Positions 18,624 to 28,070 of a stretch of DNA of 64,000 nucleotides are shown piece by piece. A program made the position numbers and the translations under genes. A model generated the notes under the pieces. It saw nothing but the letters and a program-made list of their open reading frames with translations, did no database searches and was not told where the DNA came from. Source of the stretch: Acidimicrobiaceae bacterium (GTDB lineage: Bacteria; Actinomycetota; Acidimicrobiia; Acidimicrobiales; RAAP-2); contig PLON01000016.1 in assembly GCA_003142095.1 (NCBI GenBank), positions 62,001-126,000 of the forward strand, written 5' to 3'. Position 1 is the stretch's first letter; the number at the start of each line of letters is the position of its first letter.

Positions 18624-19409
18624 CTATTGCGCGGTCCAGCCCCCGTCGATGGAGAGCGCAGCACCCGAAATAGTCTCGGCCTCATCGCTACAAAGAAAGA
18701 ATGCCATTGCCCCAATGGCTTCGGGAGATGTGAACTTTGCCATGGGTTGCTTTTCCGCTAATAGTTTGTCTTTTTCGACAGACAGTTCCGTCCCTGATTG
18801 CTCGGCCCGGTCTTGTAATTGGCGTTCGACCAGCGGAGTGAGAACCCAGCCCGGGCAGATTGCGTTCACGGTAACTCCCGCGTTGGCCAGTTCGAGAGCG
18901 GCCACCTTCGTCGCGCCAACGACGCCGTGTTTGGCCGCAACGTAGGCGATCTTGTTCGTACTCGCCACGAGGCCGTGCGCTGAGGCGATGTTAATAATTC
19001 TGCCCCATCCCTTCGCTTTCATGGCGGGAATGGCGGCTTTCATCGCGTAAAAGACCGAGGAGAGATTGATGCCAATGATGTCTTCCCATTTCTCATCAGG
19101 AAATTCCTCGATAGGAGCGACGAATTGGATGCCGGCGTTGTTGACCAGAATGTCGAGGCTACCGAGAACGTTTTGTGTTTTCTCGACGAGACGGGCTACC
19201 TCGTTGGGACGAGCGACATTTGCGCCGTCGTACGCGACGGCAACTTCCATCTCCTCGGCGAGATGGGCGCGCAACCGCTCAATGTCACTGGCGTCACCGA
19301 AGCCGTTGAGCATGACTGAGGCACCGGCGCCGGCGAGAGCGCGGGCAATGCCTAGTCCGATGCCGCTCGTCGACCCTGTCACCAGAGCTGATTTTCCTTC
19401 CAACGTCAT
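18624..19409 (-). CDS. 3-hydroxybutyrate dehydrogenase (SDR)
   Basis: 261-aa classical SDR with NAD-binding 'VTGSTSGIGLGIARALAGAG', 'NNAG', catalytic Ser in 'IINIASAHGLVAS' and YxxxK in 'AYVAAKHGVVG', ending 'SGAALSIDGGWTAQ'. The 'GFGDASDIERLRAHLAEEM' and 'CPGWVLTPLVERQ' segments are diagnostic of D-3-hydroxybutyrate dehydrogenase, which converts 3-hydroxybutyrate and acetoacetate. It starts 68 nt after the LivM stop on the same strand and may be the last gene of that operon, linking the importer to short hydroxy-acid or ketone-body metabolism. Confidence 0.9.
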   Translation of the reverse strand: MTLEGKSALVTGSTSGIGLGIARALAGAGASVMLNGFGDASDIERLRAHLAEEMEVAVAYDGANVARPNEVARLVEKTQNVLGSLDILVNNAGIQFVAPIEEFPDEKWEDIIGINLSSVFYAMKAAIPAMKAKGWGRIINIASAHGLVASTNKIAYVAAKHGVVGATKVAALELANAGVTVNAICPGWVLTPLVERQLQDRAEQSGTELSVEKDKLLAEKQPMAKFTSPEAIGAMAFFLCSDEAETISGAALSIDGGWTAQ

Positions 19410-19477
19410 GGGCCACCTCCTTATCGCGCCCCAGTGGACGACGACTCTTTCTCAATCTGTGTCAAGCTCTCGGGCAA

Positions 19478-20566
19478 TCAGACCTTTCTTATGAGTGACG
19501 AAAGGGCGGGGGCACCGAGAGCTCGTCGAGACCGATGGCGTACGACCAAGCTCGCGATGCCCCCCGGGGCGAACAGGACAAAGAGAACGAAGATCGCGCC
19601 GAGCAGGAACTGTGGCTCGGAAAGCGGCACCCGCAGCACCGCCGGCAGTCGAGTGAACGAGGGCTCCGCGCCCACTTTGTCCAGGTACTGCTGCAGGTAG
19701 ACGTACACCATGGCGCCGACGACGGCGCCCCAGCGAGTACCGGCGCCACCGAGGACGACCATGATGAGGATCGAGAGGGTCACCGTCGTCGACGCCACGA
19801 CACTCGGCACCGCCGTCCCAATCACCAGGATGTAGACGACGCCTCCCCCGGTGGCAATGAGTGACGAGACGACGAACGAGACCAGCTTGAATCGAAATGG
19901 CCGTACTCCAAGCACGTCGAGGCGGCGCTCGTTCTCGCGAATCGCGACGAAGACGCGTCCCGTCACCGATTCGGTGACGAGCCAGACAACCGCGTAGGCA
20001 ATAACGAGGAACGCCAGTGCAATCCAATAGAGGTTTCGCGTATTGGACACCGCCCCCGAGAGAAACGACGGCAGTCGAGTGTAGGAAAGCGAGAGTCCCG
20101 TGTCGCCGGCCGTCAAGTTGTGCGGGTTGCTCTCCACTAAGAAATAAAAGGCCTGAGCGAAGGCGAGGGTGACCATCGCAAAAGCAATACCGTGTACGCG
20201 AAGAGCAACAGCCCCGAGGACAACGGCGAGCGCGAGTGAAACGCCCAACGTCAACAGCAGGGCCGGCAACAGCGCCCACTCCCAGCGAGTCAGGGCGATA
20301 TCGAAGACGTAGGTTCCGGTCGCGAAAAAGAGGACGGGGCCCAGAGACATGAGGCCGGTGTAGCCAAACATCATGTCGTAGCCAACGGCAACGCCCGCGA
20401 ACATGAAGCAGAGCGCTAGCACTTCGAGCGTTCCCGTCGAGTTCACTATGTCAAGCGTGCCCGGAAGGACCCAGGGCACGTGAAGTCCAATGAATGGCAC
20501 CACGATGAAGAGCGCGAGGAACGCGCCTCCCACGAGAAGGCCAATGCGGCGGGAAGGCCACCTCAT
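19478..20566 (-). CDS. livM: Branched-chain amino-acid-type ABC permease LivM
   Basis: 362 aa from the ATG at 20566, which overlaps the livH stop as ATGA; an upstream in-frame start at 20653 would intrude 90 nt into livH. Ten or so hydrophobic segments with the LivM hallmarks 'GYTGLMSLGPVLFFATGTYV' and 'RENERRLDVLGVRPFRFKL', then 'VVLGGAGTRWGAVVGAMVYV'. It forms the translocation channel with LivH. The C-terminal 'LFAPGGIASLV' is standard. Substrates of the family include Leu/Ile/Val, urea, amides and aromatic acids. Confidence 0.93.
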   Translation of the reverse strand: MRWPSRRIGLLVGGAFLALFIVVPFIGLHVPWVLPGTLDIVNSTGTLEVLALCFMFAGVAVGYDMMFGYTGLMSLGPVLFFATGTYVFDIALTRWEWALLPALLLTLGVSLALAVVLGAVALRVHGIAFAMVTLAFAQAFYFLVESNPHNLTAGDTGLSLSYTRLPSFLSGAVSNTRNLYWIALAFLVIAYAVVWLVTESVTGRVFVAIRENERRLDVLGVRPFRFKLVSFVVSSLIATGGGVVYILVIGTAVPSVVASTTVTLSILIMVVLGGAGTRWGAVVGAMVYVYLQQYLDKVGAEPSFTRLPAVLRVPLSEPQFLLGAIFVLFVLFAPGGIASLVVRHRSRRALGAPALSSLIRKV

Positions 20567-21468
20567 GCGACTCTCCCGAAGAGGCCGCGGGGGCGCAACT
20601 CTAAGACCACGGCCAGCAACAAAACGGTTGAGAGATCTCCGATCTGGGCCCAACCGCTGTGACCACCGATGTAGAAGGAGGTGTATTCCTGTAAGAGGGC
20701 CACAACGAGCGCCGCGACGGCCGATCCACGGATCGAACCCAGTCCCCCGATGACGACCACGATGAAGGCGAAGATCAAGAGGCTGTCCCCTTGGCTAGGC
20801 GAGACGAGATCACCGGTGAAGACGATGGTGTACAGGATGCCCGCGAGTCCCGCCATGGCCCCGCCAATCACGAAGACGAGAGTGAAAGCTCGCCCGACGT
20901 CAATCCCGAGGGCGCGCACCATTTCTCGATTTTCTACGCCGGCGCGAATGATGATGCCGTACCTCGTTCGCGAGAGGAACCATTCCAAGCCCAGCAACAC
21001 CACGGCGCCGCCACCGATCGCGAGAAAGTTTGCGTTGGGTATAAAGACTCCTCCGATGTGCGTGGGCTCGATGAGCCAGAGCGGCACCGGTATCTGTAGA
21101 GCAGTACTTCCAAAGCCCCCCATCAGAAGACCCACTACCGCGAGGTCGAGTCCGATCGTGATGAGGATCTGGCTTATTGGTTTTCCGTACAGGGGTCGAA
21201 TGAGAACCAACTCAGTAATGCCGGCGGCCAGACCGCCGCCGAGGGTCGCGCCGATAATCGCCAAAACAATCAGTGTCGGCGCGCCGAGCGACGACGGTAG
21301 TCGCGTCGCGACTTCGTACCCGGCGTAGGCTCCCAGTGTCATAAAGAGGCCGTGGGCGAAGTTTAGAACGTCCATGAGTCCATAAATCAATGAGAGTCCC
21401 GACGCCGCGAGGAAGTAGATGGCCCCGAGAGCGACGCCGCTAAAAGTGAGGACAAGAAAAATGTTCAC
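20563..21468 (-). CDS. livH: Branched-chain amino-acid-type ABC permease LivH
   Basis: 301 aa, polytopic. The family signatures 'YGLMDVLNFAHGLFMTLGAY', 'RYGIIIRAGVENREMVRALG' and 'IVVVIGGLGSIRGSAVAAL' are all present. It overlaps livF by 4 nt upstream and livM by 4 nt downstream, indicating tight translational coupling. Partner channel subunit of LivM. Confidence 0.94.
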   Translation of the reverse strand: MNIFLVLTFSGVALGAIYFLAASGLSLIYGLMDVLNFAHGLFMTLGAYAGYEVATRLPSSLGAPTLIVLAIIGATLGGGLAAGITELVLIRPLYGKPISQILITIGLDLAVVGLLMGGFGSTALQIPVPLWLIEPTHIGGVFIPNANFLAIGGGAVVLLGLEWFLSRTRYGIIIRAGVENREMVRALGIDVGRAFTLVFVIGGAMAGLAGILYTIVFTGDLVSPSQGDSLLIFAFIVVVIGGLGSIRGSAVAALVVALLQEYTSFYIGGHSGWAQIGDLSTVLLLAVVLELRPRGLFGRVA

Positions 21469-22163
21469 GCGGCCCCGGTGACGCCAAGAAGTTGTCGCAC
21501 GAGAGTCGGGTCGTCAAGGTCGCGGGCTTCGCCGCGGTGCACGACTTCGCCGTGGTCAAGCACGACAATGCGTTGCGCGAGACGCTTGACGACGCTCAAG
21601 TTCTGCTCAACGAGCAGCACCGTCGAATGTTCTGCTGCGCGTTCGAGAACTCCGGCAAACTCGCCAACGATTTTCGGGGCGAGTCCCTTGGAGGGCTCAT
21701 CCACGAGCAGAAGTGGTCGATTATTCAAGAGAGCCCGCGCGATCGAAAGCATCTGCTGTTGGCCGCCCGAGAGAGTGCCGGCTCGCTGGCGACCGCGCTT
21801 TTTCAACTCGGGAAAGAGCGAGAAGACTTCGTCGTACTGGACCTCCGCACCACTCTCGGCGAGACGGAGGTTCTCCTCTACGGTCAACCCGGAAAAGACG
21901 TCACGGTCTTCGGGCACGTAGCCAATCCCGAGTCGCACGATTCGGTGCGTCGGCCAACTCGAAACCTCGTGATCGAATACCTTGATTTGGCCGCTGCTCG
22001 CCACGAGACCCAGAATCGCTCGTAATGTCGTCGTCTTTCCGACGCCGTTGCGTCCGAGAATCGCCGTGACTCCTCCCGAGGGCACGATGAGGCTCACGCC
22101 CTGAAGGATGTGCGAGCCAGCGATGGTGACGTGCAAATCATTTATCTCGATGGCGTTCGTCAC
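21465..22163 (-). CDS. livF: Branched-chain amino-acid-type ABC ATPase LivF
   Basis: 232 aa from the GTG at 22163, which overlaps the livG stop (GTGA on the minus strand). Walker A 'GRNGVGKTT', signature 'LSGGQQQMLSIARAL', Walker B 'LLLVDEPSKGLAP' and 'ILGLVASSGQIKVFDHEVS' are typical of LivF. The same frame is open for 22 more codons upstream, inside livG, with no ribosome-binding site. It pairs with LivG to power import. Confidence 0.94.
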   Translation of the reverse strand: MTNAIEINDLHVTIAGSHILQGVSLIVPSGGVTAILGRNGVGKTTTLRAILGLVASSGQIKVFDHEVSSWPTHRIVRLGIGYVPEDRDVFSGLTVEENLRLAESGAEVQYDEVFSLFPELKKRGRQRAGTLSGGQQQMLSIARALLNNRPLLLVDEPSKGLAPKIVGEFAGVLERAAEHSTVLLVEQNLSVVKRLAQRIVVLDHGEVVHRGEARDLDDPTLVRQLLGVTGAA

Positions 22164-22930
22164 AACGGTTCTCCGAGGTACGCCGCTTGAACTGTCTCGT
22201 TGGCCATGACTTCGTCGGGTGCGCCGCATGCGAGGAGGCGTCCATAATCAAGGACCGCGACATTCTCTGCGAGCCCTACGACCACCGCCATGTGGTGTTC
22301 GACCATCAACACGGTGCGCCCTTCAGAATGAAGTCGTCCAATCAACGCCGTTAACAGCGGCACGTCTTCGCTATTCACACCGGCCATGGGCTCGTCGAGC
22401 AAGAGAATTTTCGCCTCTGCGGCCAGTAGAATTGCCAGTTCAAGCTTGCGTTTATCGCCGTGACTGAGTGCCCCGGTGATCTGGCGAGCGACGCTCGTAA
22501 GACCCACCTCGTCGAGGGCCGATTCGGCAGCGGTTGTCGCCTCATCACTCGCGCGAGGACGTCGCCACAACTTCATGTTTCCTCCGAGGCGAGCTTGCGC
22601 GGAGAGGCGTGCATTCTCGAGCACACTCAGCGAATTAAACAAACTCGATGTTTGGAACGTGCGGCCAACGCCCAGTCGAGCGCGACCTGACGAACTCACA
22701 CTCGCCAAATCGCGACCGAAAAGTTCCACGGTCCCCGATGTTGGCTTGAGCAGTCCGCTCATGAGATTGAGAAAGGTAGTCTTGCCGGCCCCGTTCGGCC
22801 CGATGATGCCAAGGAAACTTCCCTCTTCAATCTCGAGGTTAATTTCGGAGAGGATGTCCGCTCCCCCGACCCGGAATCCCAGGTCCCTCACGTAAAGCGC
22901 GAGGGACCTGGGATCGGGACTATCTCTCAT
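22160..22930 (-). CDS. livG: Branched-chain amino-acid-type ABC ATPase LivG
   Basis: 256 aa. Walker A 'GPNGAGKTTFLNLMSGLL', 'VGRTFQTSSLFNSLSVLENA' (the LivG FQ motif), a signature altered from LSxGxxR to 'LSHGDKRKLELAILLA', and Walker B 'ILLLDEPMAGVN'. The 'SHGDKRKLE' variant is characteristic of LivG/UrtD-type ATPases. It starts 14 nt after the livK stop in the minus-strand run. Confidence 0.94.
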   Translation of the reverse strand: MRDSPDPRSLALYVRDLGFRVGGADILSEINLEIEEGSFLGIIGPNGAGKTTFLNLMSGLLKPTSGTVELFGRDLASVSSSGRARLGVGRTFQTSSLFNSLSVLENARLSAQARLGGNMKLWRRPRASDEATTAAESALDEVGLTSVARQITGALSHGDKRKLELAILLAAEAKILLLDEPMAGVNSEDVPLLTALIGRLHSEGRTVLMVEHHMAVVVGLAENVAVLDYGRLLACGAPDEVMANETVQAAYLGEPL

Positions 22931-22944
22931 TGGGGAGACTTTAA

Positions 22945-24162
22945 CTAGTTATTGAAATGTGCTGAGACCGGAGGAGCCGTTTCGGAGGAACTCAAAGTAC
23001 GCAACACCACGGGCTTGTAGCCACCGTTGATCGTCTGGACCAAGTCCACTTGGTACATCGGCTGAAGCATCGCGTGGTCAGACGCACGAATGGTCTGCTC
23101 ACCTTTCGGTGCGAGAAAGCTCCATCCCGCAAGTCCCTTGATCATGGCGTTCACGTTCGTACCGCCGCCGGTTTGAACGGCGCGCACCAACATCTGCGCC
23201 CAGACGAATCCGTCCGGCGTGAAGAGGTCTGGCTGTTGGTGATACTTCTGGCTCATCGCTTTGATGAGGTACTCGTTGGGCTTATTCGAGGAACCGTTTG
23301 ACACGTAAAGCGACAGATAGTTGAACGACGTGCCGACGGTGCCGTAGAACGGATACGTCGCGACGTTCGCGAGTCCCGTCACGACATGCGCGGTAGCGAG
23401 GGCGCCCTCCTGCTGGAGCGCCTGCATCAGCGGAGCCCCGGTTGTGCCGGCCCACGCGAGGAAAATGATGTCCGGCTTGTCCTGTTGCACTTGCAACGCG
23501 GTCGCGGTGAAGTCCGTTGTCGTAAGCGGAACCAGCAGGCTGTCCACGGTGTCGCCGAGACTCTTGAAGGCGTTCGTTGCGTCGGTCACGTACGACTGGC
23601 CGAAGGCGAAGTCCTGGCCGAGCACGAGAATGGTCTTACCGGTGCCGAGCGCCTGCACGTAGGACTTGGCGGTCTGCACGTCCTGGTAGGTCTGGCGACC
23701 GGAGCGGAAGGTGTATCGGTTGACTCCCGTGACGGCGTCGTCCGCAGCCGCGCCCGAAATGTACAGCACCTTGTTCTGCGGAGCGAGAGGTGCGAGTTCG
23801 TCGGCAATACTTGAGTCACCGGTACCACCGATGATCTTGTATCCGGCACCCACGTAGGCCTTGAAGTCAGAAACGGCCGTCGTCGGATTGTCGGCGTCGT
23901 CGTCCCAGGTGATGTCGAGCTTCTGGCCGTTCACTTTGTCGGTTCCGTTGGTCGCGTACTTGAGACCAATGTTGAAGCCTTGACGCCACTCCGTCTCGTA
24001 CGCGGAGTAGATGCCCGTCTGCTCAAGAATCATGCCGACCTTGACTGCGGGCTTTGCCGTAGTCGCCGCCGCACCCGACAGCTGCGACCCACCAACGCTC
24101 AAGCCGAGAGCCACCATGGCCATTGACATCGAGATAGCCGTCAACCGAAAGTTTCTTTTCAT
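22945..24162 (-). CDS. ABC transporter substrate-binding protein, LivK type
   Basis: 405-aa exported protein: a basic start 'MKRNFRLTAISMSMAMVALG' with a hydrophobic core and cleavage near 'SGAAATT', then a type I periplasmic-binding (Peripla_BP_6) domain ('VKVGMILEQTGIYSAYETEW', 'VLGQDFAFGQSYVTDATNAF'). It begins the liv operon behind a TTGACA promoter and a GGGGGG ribosome-binding site. The pocket sequence is not informative enough to name the ligand; 3-hydroxybutyrate dehydrogenase at the end of the run hints at a short-chain acid rather than an amino acid. Confidence 0.9.
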   Translation of the reverse strand: MKRNFRLTAISMSMAMVALGLSVGGSQLSGAAATTAKPAVKVGMILEQTGIYSAYETEWRQGFNIGLKYATNGTDKVNGQKLDITWDDDADNPTTAVSDFKAYVGAGYKIIGGTGDSSIADELAPLAPQNKVLYISGAAADDAVTGVNRYTFRSGRQTYQDVQTAKSYVQALGTGKTILVLGQDFAFGQSYVTDATNAFKSLGDTVDSLLVPLTTTDFTATALQVQQDKPDIIFLAWAGTTGAPLMQALQQEGALATAHVVTGLANVATYPFYGTVGTSFNYLSLYVSNGSSNKPNEYLIKAMSQKYHQQPDLFTPDGFVWAQMLVRAVQTGGGTNVNAMIKGLAGWSFLAPKGEQTIRASDHAMLQPMYQVDLVQTINGGYKPVVLRTLSSSETAPPVSAHFNN

Positions 24163-24205
24163 GTCCCCCCTTGGAACGCGCTGCCCCCTTGACCGCGTGA
24201 GCGAA

Positions 24206-24234
24206 AGTTAAGCAGGGCCGCGCAGGAATGTCAA
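24206..24234 (-). promoter_or_regulatory. Sigma-70-like promoter of the liv operon
   Basis: Minus strand: TTGACA (24234-24229), 17-nt spacer, TTAACT (24211-24206), about 44 nt upstream of the livK start. Same -35 and spacing as the promoter of the sugar-type ABC operon. Confidence 0.55.
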
Positions 24235-24343
24235 GTGAATCACCTCTCATATTTTGTCCCCTGGCGACCAAAACAGGCCAGTAGGGGGTCTCTCAAAACC
24301 GAGGTCGTAACTTTAAAATCTCCAAAAGGGCCGCTCGCAGCGT

Positions 24344-25465
24344 TTAGCGAAGAGCTGATTCGACTGCCGCACGCGCAATATTGGCGCCTCGGGTACTGCC
24401 CGGGACGAACTGCATTTTGTTGGGCGTGTACGCAATCGTGATCCCGAGGTCTTGGTCCATTAGCACGAGAGATCCGAGACCAGCCCAGAAACAGCCGTGC
24501 GGACCGAGCGGCGTCACGCTGCTCGCCAGGCCGTAGCCCATCCCAAAGTTCGCCTCGATGCCGAGTACCAAATCGACATCGTGCGCTTGAGTCTCGAAGA
24601 TTCGTGCGCCGGTCTTCTCAGAAAAAAATCTCGTGCCGTTGAACTCGCCGTTATTCGCGACGATGGACTGGATCAATGCGACCGAGCGTGCGTTGCCGTG
24701 TCCGTTCGAGGCGGGGATCTCCGCCTCGCGCCACCACCGGTACCGCGGCCACGTGAAGTCGATTGGTGGCGACATCCACGAGCGGTACGCGATCGACTGC
24801 GGATTCAATCCGTCTAGAACGTTCCCGTCTCCCGGAATCACAAAGCTGACTCGCGACTCCTCTGACTCGGGCAGGCCGACGTGAAAGTCGGCACCGAGCA
24901 CGTCGGACACTTCAGACTTCAAGAACTGCGCGAACGACGTGCCCGTGATGCGGCGTACGAGTTCGCCAATGAGATATCCCTGCGTTACAAGGTGATATCC
25001 CGACTGCGTTCGCGACTCCCACCACGGGGCTTGCGCGGCGAGTGCGTCAGCGCAGAGGTTCCAGTCAGCCAGGTCTTCGGGCTTCAGTACCGCTTCGAAG
25101 CCGGAAAGTCCCGACGTGTGTCCCATGACGTGGCGGACCTCGATCGAGTCCTTGCCCCGTTGCGCAAATTCGGGCCAATATTTGGCAACCGGCGCATCGA
25201 AATCGAGTTCGCCGCGATCGCTGAGCATCAGCGCCACGAGGAATGTCATCGTTTTCGTCACGGACCAGACATTCAAAATCGTGTCTCGCTCCCAAGGCTT
25301 TTTCATCTCTTCGTCGGTGTACCCGCCCCAAATGTCGGCGACGAGTTCACCCCGCAGCATGACGGCGATTGACGCGCCCACGTCTTCACCACTGATGAGC
25401 TGTTGTTCTAGGACGTCACGCAGCGATGAAAAATTATCGGTGGTGTAACCCTGAACGATTGACAT
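24344..25465 (-). CDS. Serine hydrolase, beta-lactamase/EstB class C-like family
   Basis: 373 aa from the ATG at 25465 (GGAG 6 nt upstream); the frame is open to 25513 with weaker starts. The serine nucleophile and general base lie in 'VWSVTKTMTFL' (SxxK), with 'VMGHTSGLSGFE' and a possible Tyr motif 'SGYHLVTQGYLIGELVRR'. 'GPHGCFWAGLGSLVLMDQD' matches the C-terminal motif of esterases such as EstB. No signal peptide, so cytoplasmic. Members hydrolyse esters, lactones or carbamates. It lies between the liv operon and a divergent TetR/acyl-CoA synthetase pair. A 264-nt upstream gap (25514-25777) shows no gene. Confidence 0.85.
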   Translation of the reverse strand: MSIVQGYTTDNFSSLRDVLEQQLISGEDVGASIAVMLRGELVADIWGGYTDEEMKKPWERDTILNVWSVTKTMTFLVALMLSDRGELDFDAPVAKYWPEFAQRGKDSIEVRHVMGHTSGLSGFEAVLKPEDLADWNLCADALAAQAPWWESRTQSGYHLVTQGYLIGELVRRITGTSFAQFLKSEVSDVLGADFHVGLPESEESRVSFVIPGDGNVLDGLNPQSIAYRSWMSPPIDFTWPRYRWWREAEIPASNGHGNARSVALIQSIVANNGEFNGTRFFSEKTGARIFETQAHDVDLVLGIEANFGMGYGLASSVTPLGPHGCFWAGLGSLVLMDQDLGITIAYTPNKMQFVPGSTRGANIARAAVESALR

Positions 25466-25777
25466 CGCGTCTCCAAATTTCTTCATCACTCCTCGGTGAA
25501 GTGTTCCCGACAATAGCGACTCAAATCTCTCGTGCTCGAACTTTTTTACCGCGACGCGGCACTCAACGGCCAGTTCAAATCTTGATCACTGCATCAACGA
25601 GGCGTCACTTCGTCTCCTCGAAGACCATTGCTAAAGAGGGATAGGCGTCGAGTTTTTGTGGTGGCCGACGCCGTGCGTAAGGCCACGCAACCGTTCCCAC
25701 GTTGGGCAGAAATATTCTTTCCGCTCGCTCGAAGAGAGTCGATAGAGTACGCGATGTGCCCGTAGCGACTCTCAGAG

Positions 25778-26476
25778 GTGTCCGTGGAGAATGACTTCTC
25801 CGTGCGACAGGGGGCCACAGGACCGCCCGACTTCGATGAGGTTCCCGTTGAGCAGTCGAGCAAAGGCAAAGGTGCGCGCACCCGACTCAAGTTGGTCGAA
25901 GCGGCCGAAGAAGTGTTCAACACCTACGGTTACTACGACGCGTCGATTGTCAAAATCACCGAAGCAGCCGGAGTCGCTCAGGGAACCTTTTATGTGCATT
26001 TCCGCAGCAAGAAAGAGATTTTTGATGAGGTGGTCGCCGATCTCAACCGCCGCGTTCGCCACGCCATGTCCGAGGCAGCGAGAGGAGCGACGACGCGTCT
26101 GGAGGCCGAACGTCTTGGTTTTGCTGGGTTTTTTCGCTTCACGACAGAACACCCGGCGCTATATCGAGTGATCCGCCAAGCCGAATTCGTCTCTCCGGGA
26201 GCGCTGCGCAGTCACTACGAGAAGGTGGCGGAGGGCTACGTCGCGCCGTTGCGCGAGGCGATGGTGGCGGGTGATGTCACTCCGGGCGACCCGGAGATCC
26301 TGGCGTGGTTACTCATGGCGATTGGCGAAGCCGTAGGACTTCGCTGGATCATCTGGGACGAAGCGAAGGCTGTGCCTCCGGAGGTCTTTGACGAGATGAT
26401 GGCGATCATCGCACGCATGCTCGGTGGCGAAACGAACGTCTCGTACGGTGACGGCGACACAGGCGACGCGAAATAG
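25778..26476 (+). CDS. TetR/AcrR-family transcriptional regulator
   Basis: 232 aa with a TetR HTH at about 28-75 ('RTRLKLVEAAEEVFNTYGYY' and 'VAQGTFYVHFRSKKEIFDEV') and an all-helical ligand-binding C-terminal domain. The start is uncertain: GTG at 25778 and GTG at 25784 are both possible and neither has a strong ribosome-binding site. It ends 4 nt before the acyl-CoA synthetase gene, so it probably regulates that gene in a common operon, perhaps sensing an acyl-CoA. Confidence 0.87.
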   Translation: MSVENDFSVRQGATGPPDFDEVPVEQSSKGKGARTRLKLVEAAEEVFNTYGYYDASIVKITEAAGVAQGTFYVHFRSKKEIFDEVVADLNRRVRHAMSEAARGATTRLEAERLGFAGFFRFTTEHPALYRVIRQAEFVSPGALRSHYEKVAEGYVAPLREAMVAGDVTPGDPEILAWLLMAIGEAVGLRWIIWDEAKAVPPEVFDEMMAIIARMLGGETNVSYGDGDTGDAK

Positions 26477-26480
26477 GGCA

Positions 26481-28004
26481 ATGAGCGAGCAGGTCGAGAC
26501 CCGTCACGTCATCGGTCGATGGATCGAGGAACGCGCACGACTGACGCCACGACGAATCGCCATCGAATTCGACGATCGCACGATGTCCTATGGCGAACTC
26601 GACGCGCTTTCCACTGAATTCGCCCAGTCACTCCTTCACTACGGACTGACACCCGGTGATCGCGTCGCCACCCTCAGCGGAAACCGTCCAGAGCACGTTG
26701 CGTTATTGTTCGCCTGCGCGAAAGCGGGTCTCATCATGGCGCCGTTGAATTGGCGACTCACGGCACCCGAAATAGCCGCACAACTACAGACGTTCACCCC
26801 AGCACTCATCTGCGCGTCCGCAACACACCGGCCTCAAGTCGAGGACGCCCGTGCCTTGATGGTGAATGCGCCGCCAACGATCGACCTCGAACGGCTCGTC
26901 GAGGCATTGGGCCCCACTTCGATCGAACGTGAGTTGCCGCTCGTCCTCGACGACGACGGACTGCTCATCATCGCTACGTCGGGCACGACGGGCACGCCCA
27001 AGGGCGTGGTGTTGACCCACGCGAACTGCTTTTGGACCAACGTGAGTTTCGACCTCGCCGCACCGATGGGAGGCGACGACGTCGTTTTGCAGGTGCTGCC
27101 TCAGTTCCACGTGGGCGGGTGGAATGTGCAGCCCCTTCTCGCCTGGTGGAAGGGGGCGACTGTCATTCTTGAGCCCTCGTTCCAACCCGACCGCGTGCTC
27201 GACCTCATAAAAACCCGTCGCATCACCACGATGATGGGGGTTCCCGCGACGTACTTGATGCTCGCGCAGCACCGGCGATTCGAAGAGGCCGACCTCACGA
27301 GTCTGCGTCGGGTGCTCGTCGGCGGCGCATCCATGCCCCGCGCTCTTATCGAAGCGTGGCGGGCGCGGGGCGTCGACGTCATTCAAGGATACGGACTCAC
27401 AGAAGCATCACCGAACGTCCTTTGCCTCGCACCGGAAGATGCCGAGTCACATCTCGGTTCCGTCGGCAAACCCTACGCATACGTAGAGGTTGCGCTGCAC
27501 AGCAGTCAGACGAACACGTTCGTTGTCGGCGAAGGCCGCGGTGAGATTTACGTCAAAGGCCCAAACGTCTTCCCCGGCTACTGGGACAACCCCGCCGCGA
27601 CCATAACCGCGTTTGACGATGGATGGCTGCGTACAGGCGACGTGGCAGAACGTGACGACGCGGGGTACTACCGCATCTGCGGACGCGCAAAAGAGATGTT
27701 TGTCTCCGGCGGCGAGAACGTGTACCCAGCTGAAGTCGAACAGGTTCTCGCAGCGTACGATGACCTCGCCGACGCGGCGGTTGTCGCGATTGAGGATCCG
27801 CGCTGGGGTGAGACGGGCGTTGCCTTCGTCGTCGCGAAGCGTGACACGATCTTGGACATTGTGAAGTTGACAGAGCACTGTCGTTCGAATCTCGCGCGCT
27901 ACAAGGTGCCGAGTCAGTTTCGTGTAGTCAGTGAACTACCTCGATCGACAGTCGGCAAGGTCGACAAAATTCGCCTCACGGCACTGGCACAGAACGAGCC
28001 TTAA
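26481..28004 (+). CDS. Acyl-CoA synthetase (AMP-dependent ligase, FadD-like)
   Basis: 507 aa from the ATG at 26481. All adenylate-forming motifs are visible: phosphate loop 'ATSGTTGTPKGVVLTH', 'YGLTEASP', 'GWLRTGDVAERDDAGYYRI', hinge 'GRAKEMFVSGGENVYPAEVE' and the catalytic lysine in 'PRSTVGKVDKI'. The enzyme activates a carboxylic acid to its acyl-CoA. Chain length cannot be read, but the size suggests a short, medium or aromatic acid rather than very long chains. The TetR gene 4 nt upstream is its likely regulator. Confidence 0.92.
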   Translation: MSEQVETRHVIGRWIEERARLTPRRIAIEFDDRTMSYGELDALSTEFAQSLLHYGLTPGDRVATLSGNRPEHVALLFACAKAGLIMAPLNWRLTAPEIAAQLQTFTPALICASATHRPQVEDARALMVNAPPTIDLERLVEALGPTSIERELPLVLDDDGLLIIATSGTTGTPKGVVLTHANCFWTNVSFDLAAPMGGDDVVLQVLPQFHVGGWNVQPLLAWWKGATVILEPSFQPDRVLDLIKTRRITTMMGVPATYLMLAQHRRFEEADLTSLRRVLVGGASMPRALIEAWRARGVDVIQGYGLTEASPNVLCLAPEDAESHLGSVGKPYAYVEVALHSSQTNTFVVGEGRGEIYVKGPNVFPGYWDNPAATITAFDDGWLRTGDVAERDDAGYYRICGRAKEMFVSGGENVYPAEVEQVLAAYDDLADAAVVAIEDPRWGETGVAFVVAKRDTILDIVKLTEHCRSNLARYKVPSQFRVVSELPRSTVGKVDKIRLTALAQNEP

Positions 28005-28070
28005 AAATATACTTTCATCAGGAATATTCTTACACCCTGCTCGGTGATATCGAGAGCGCACGACTCGCGG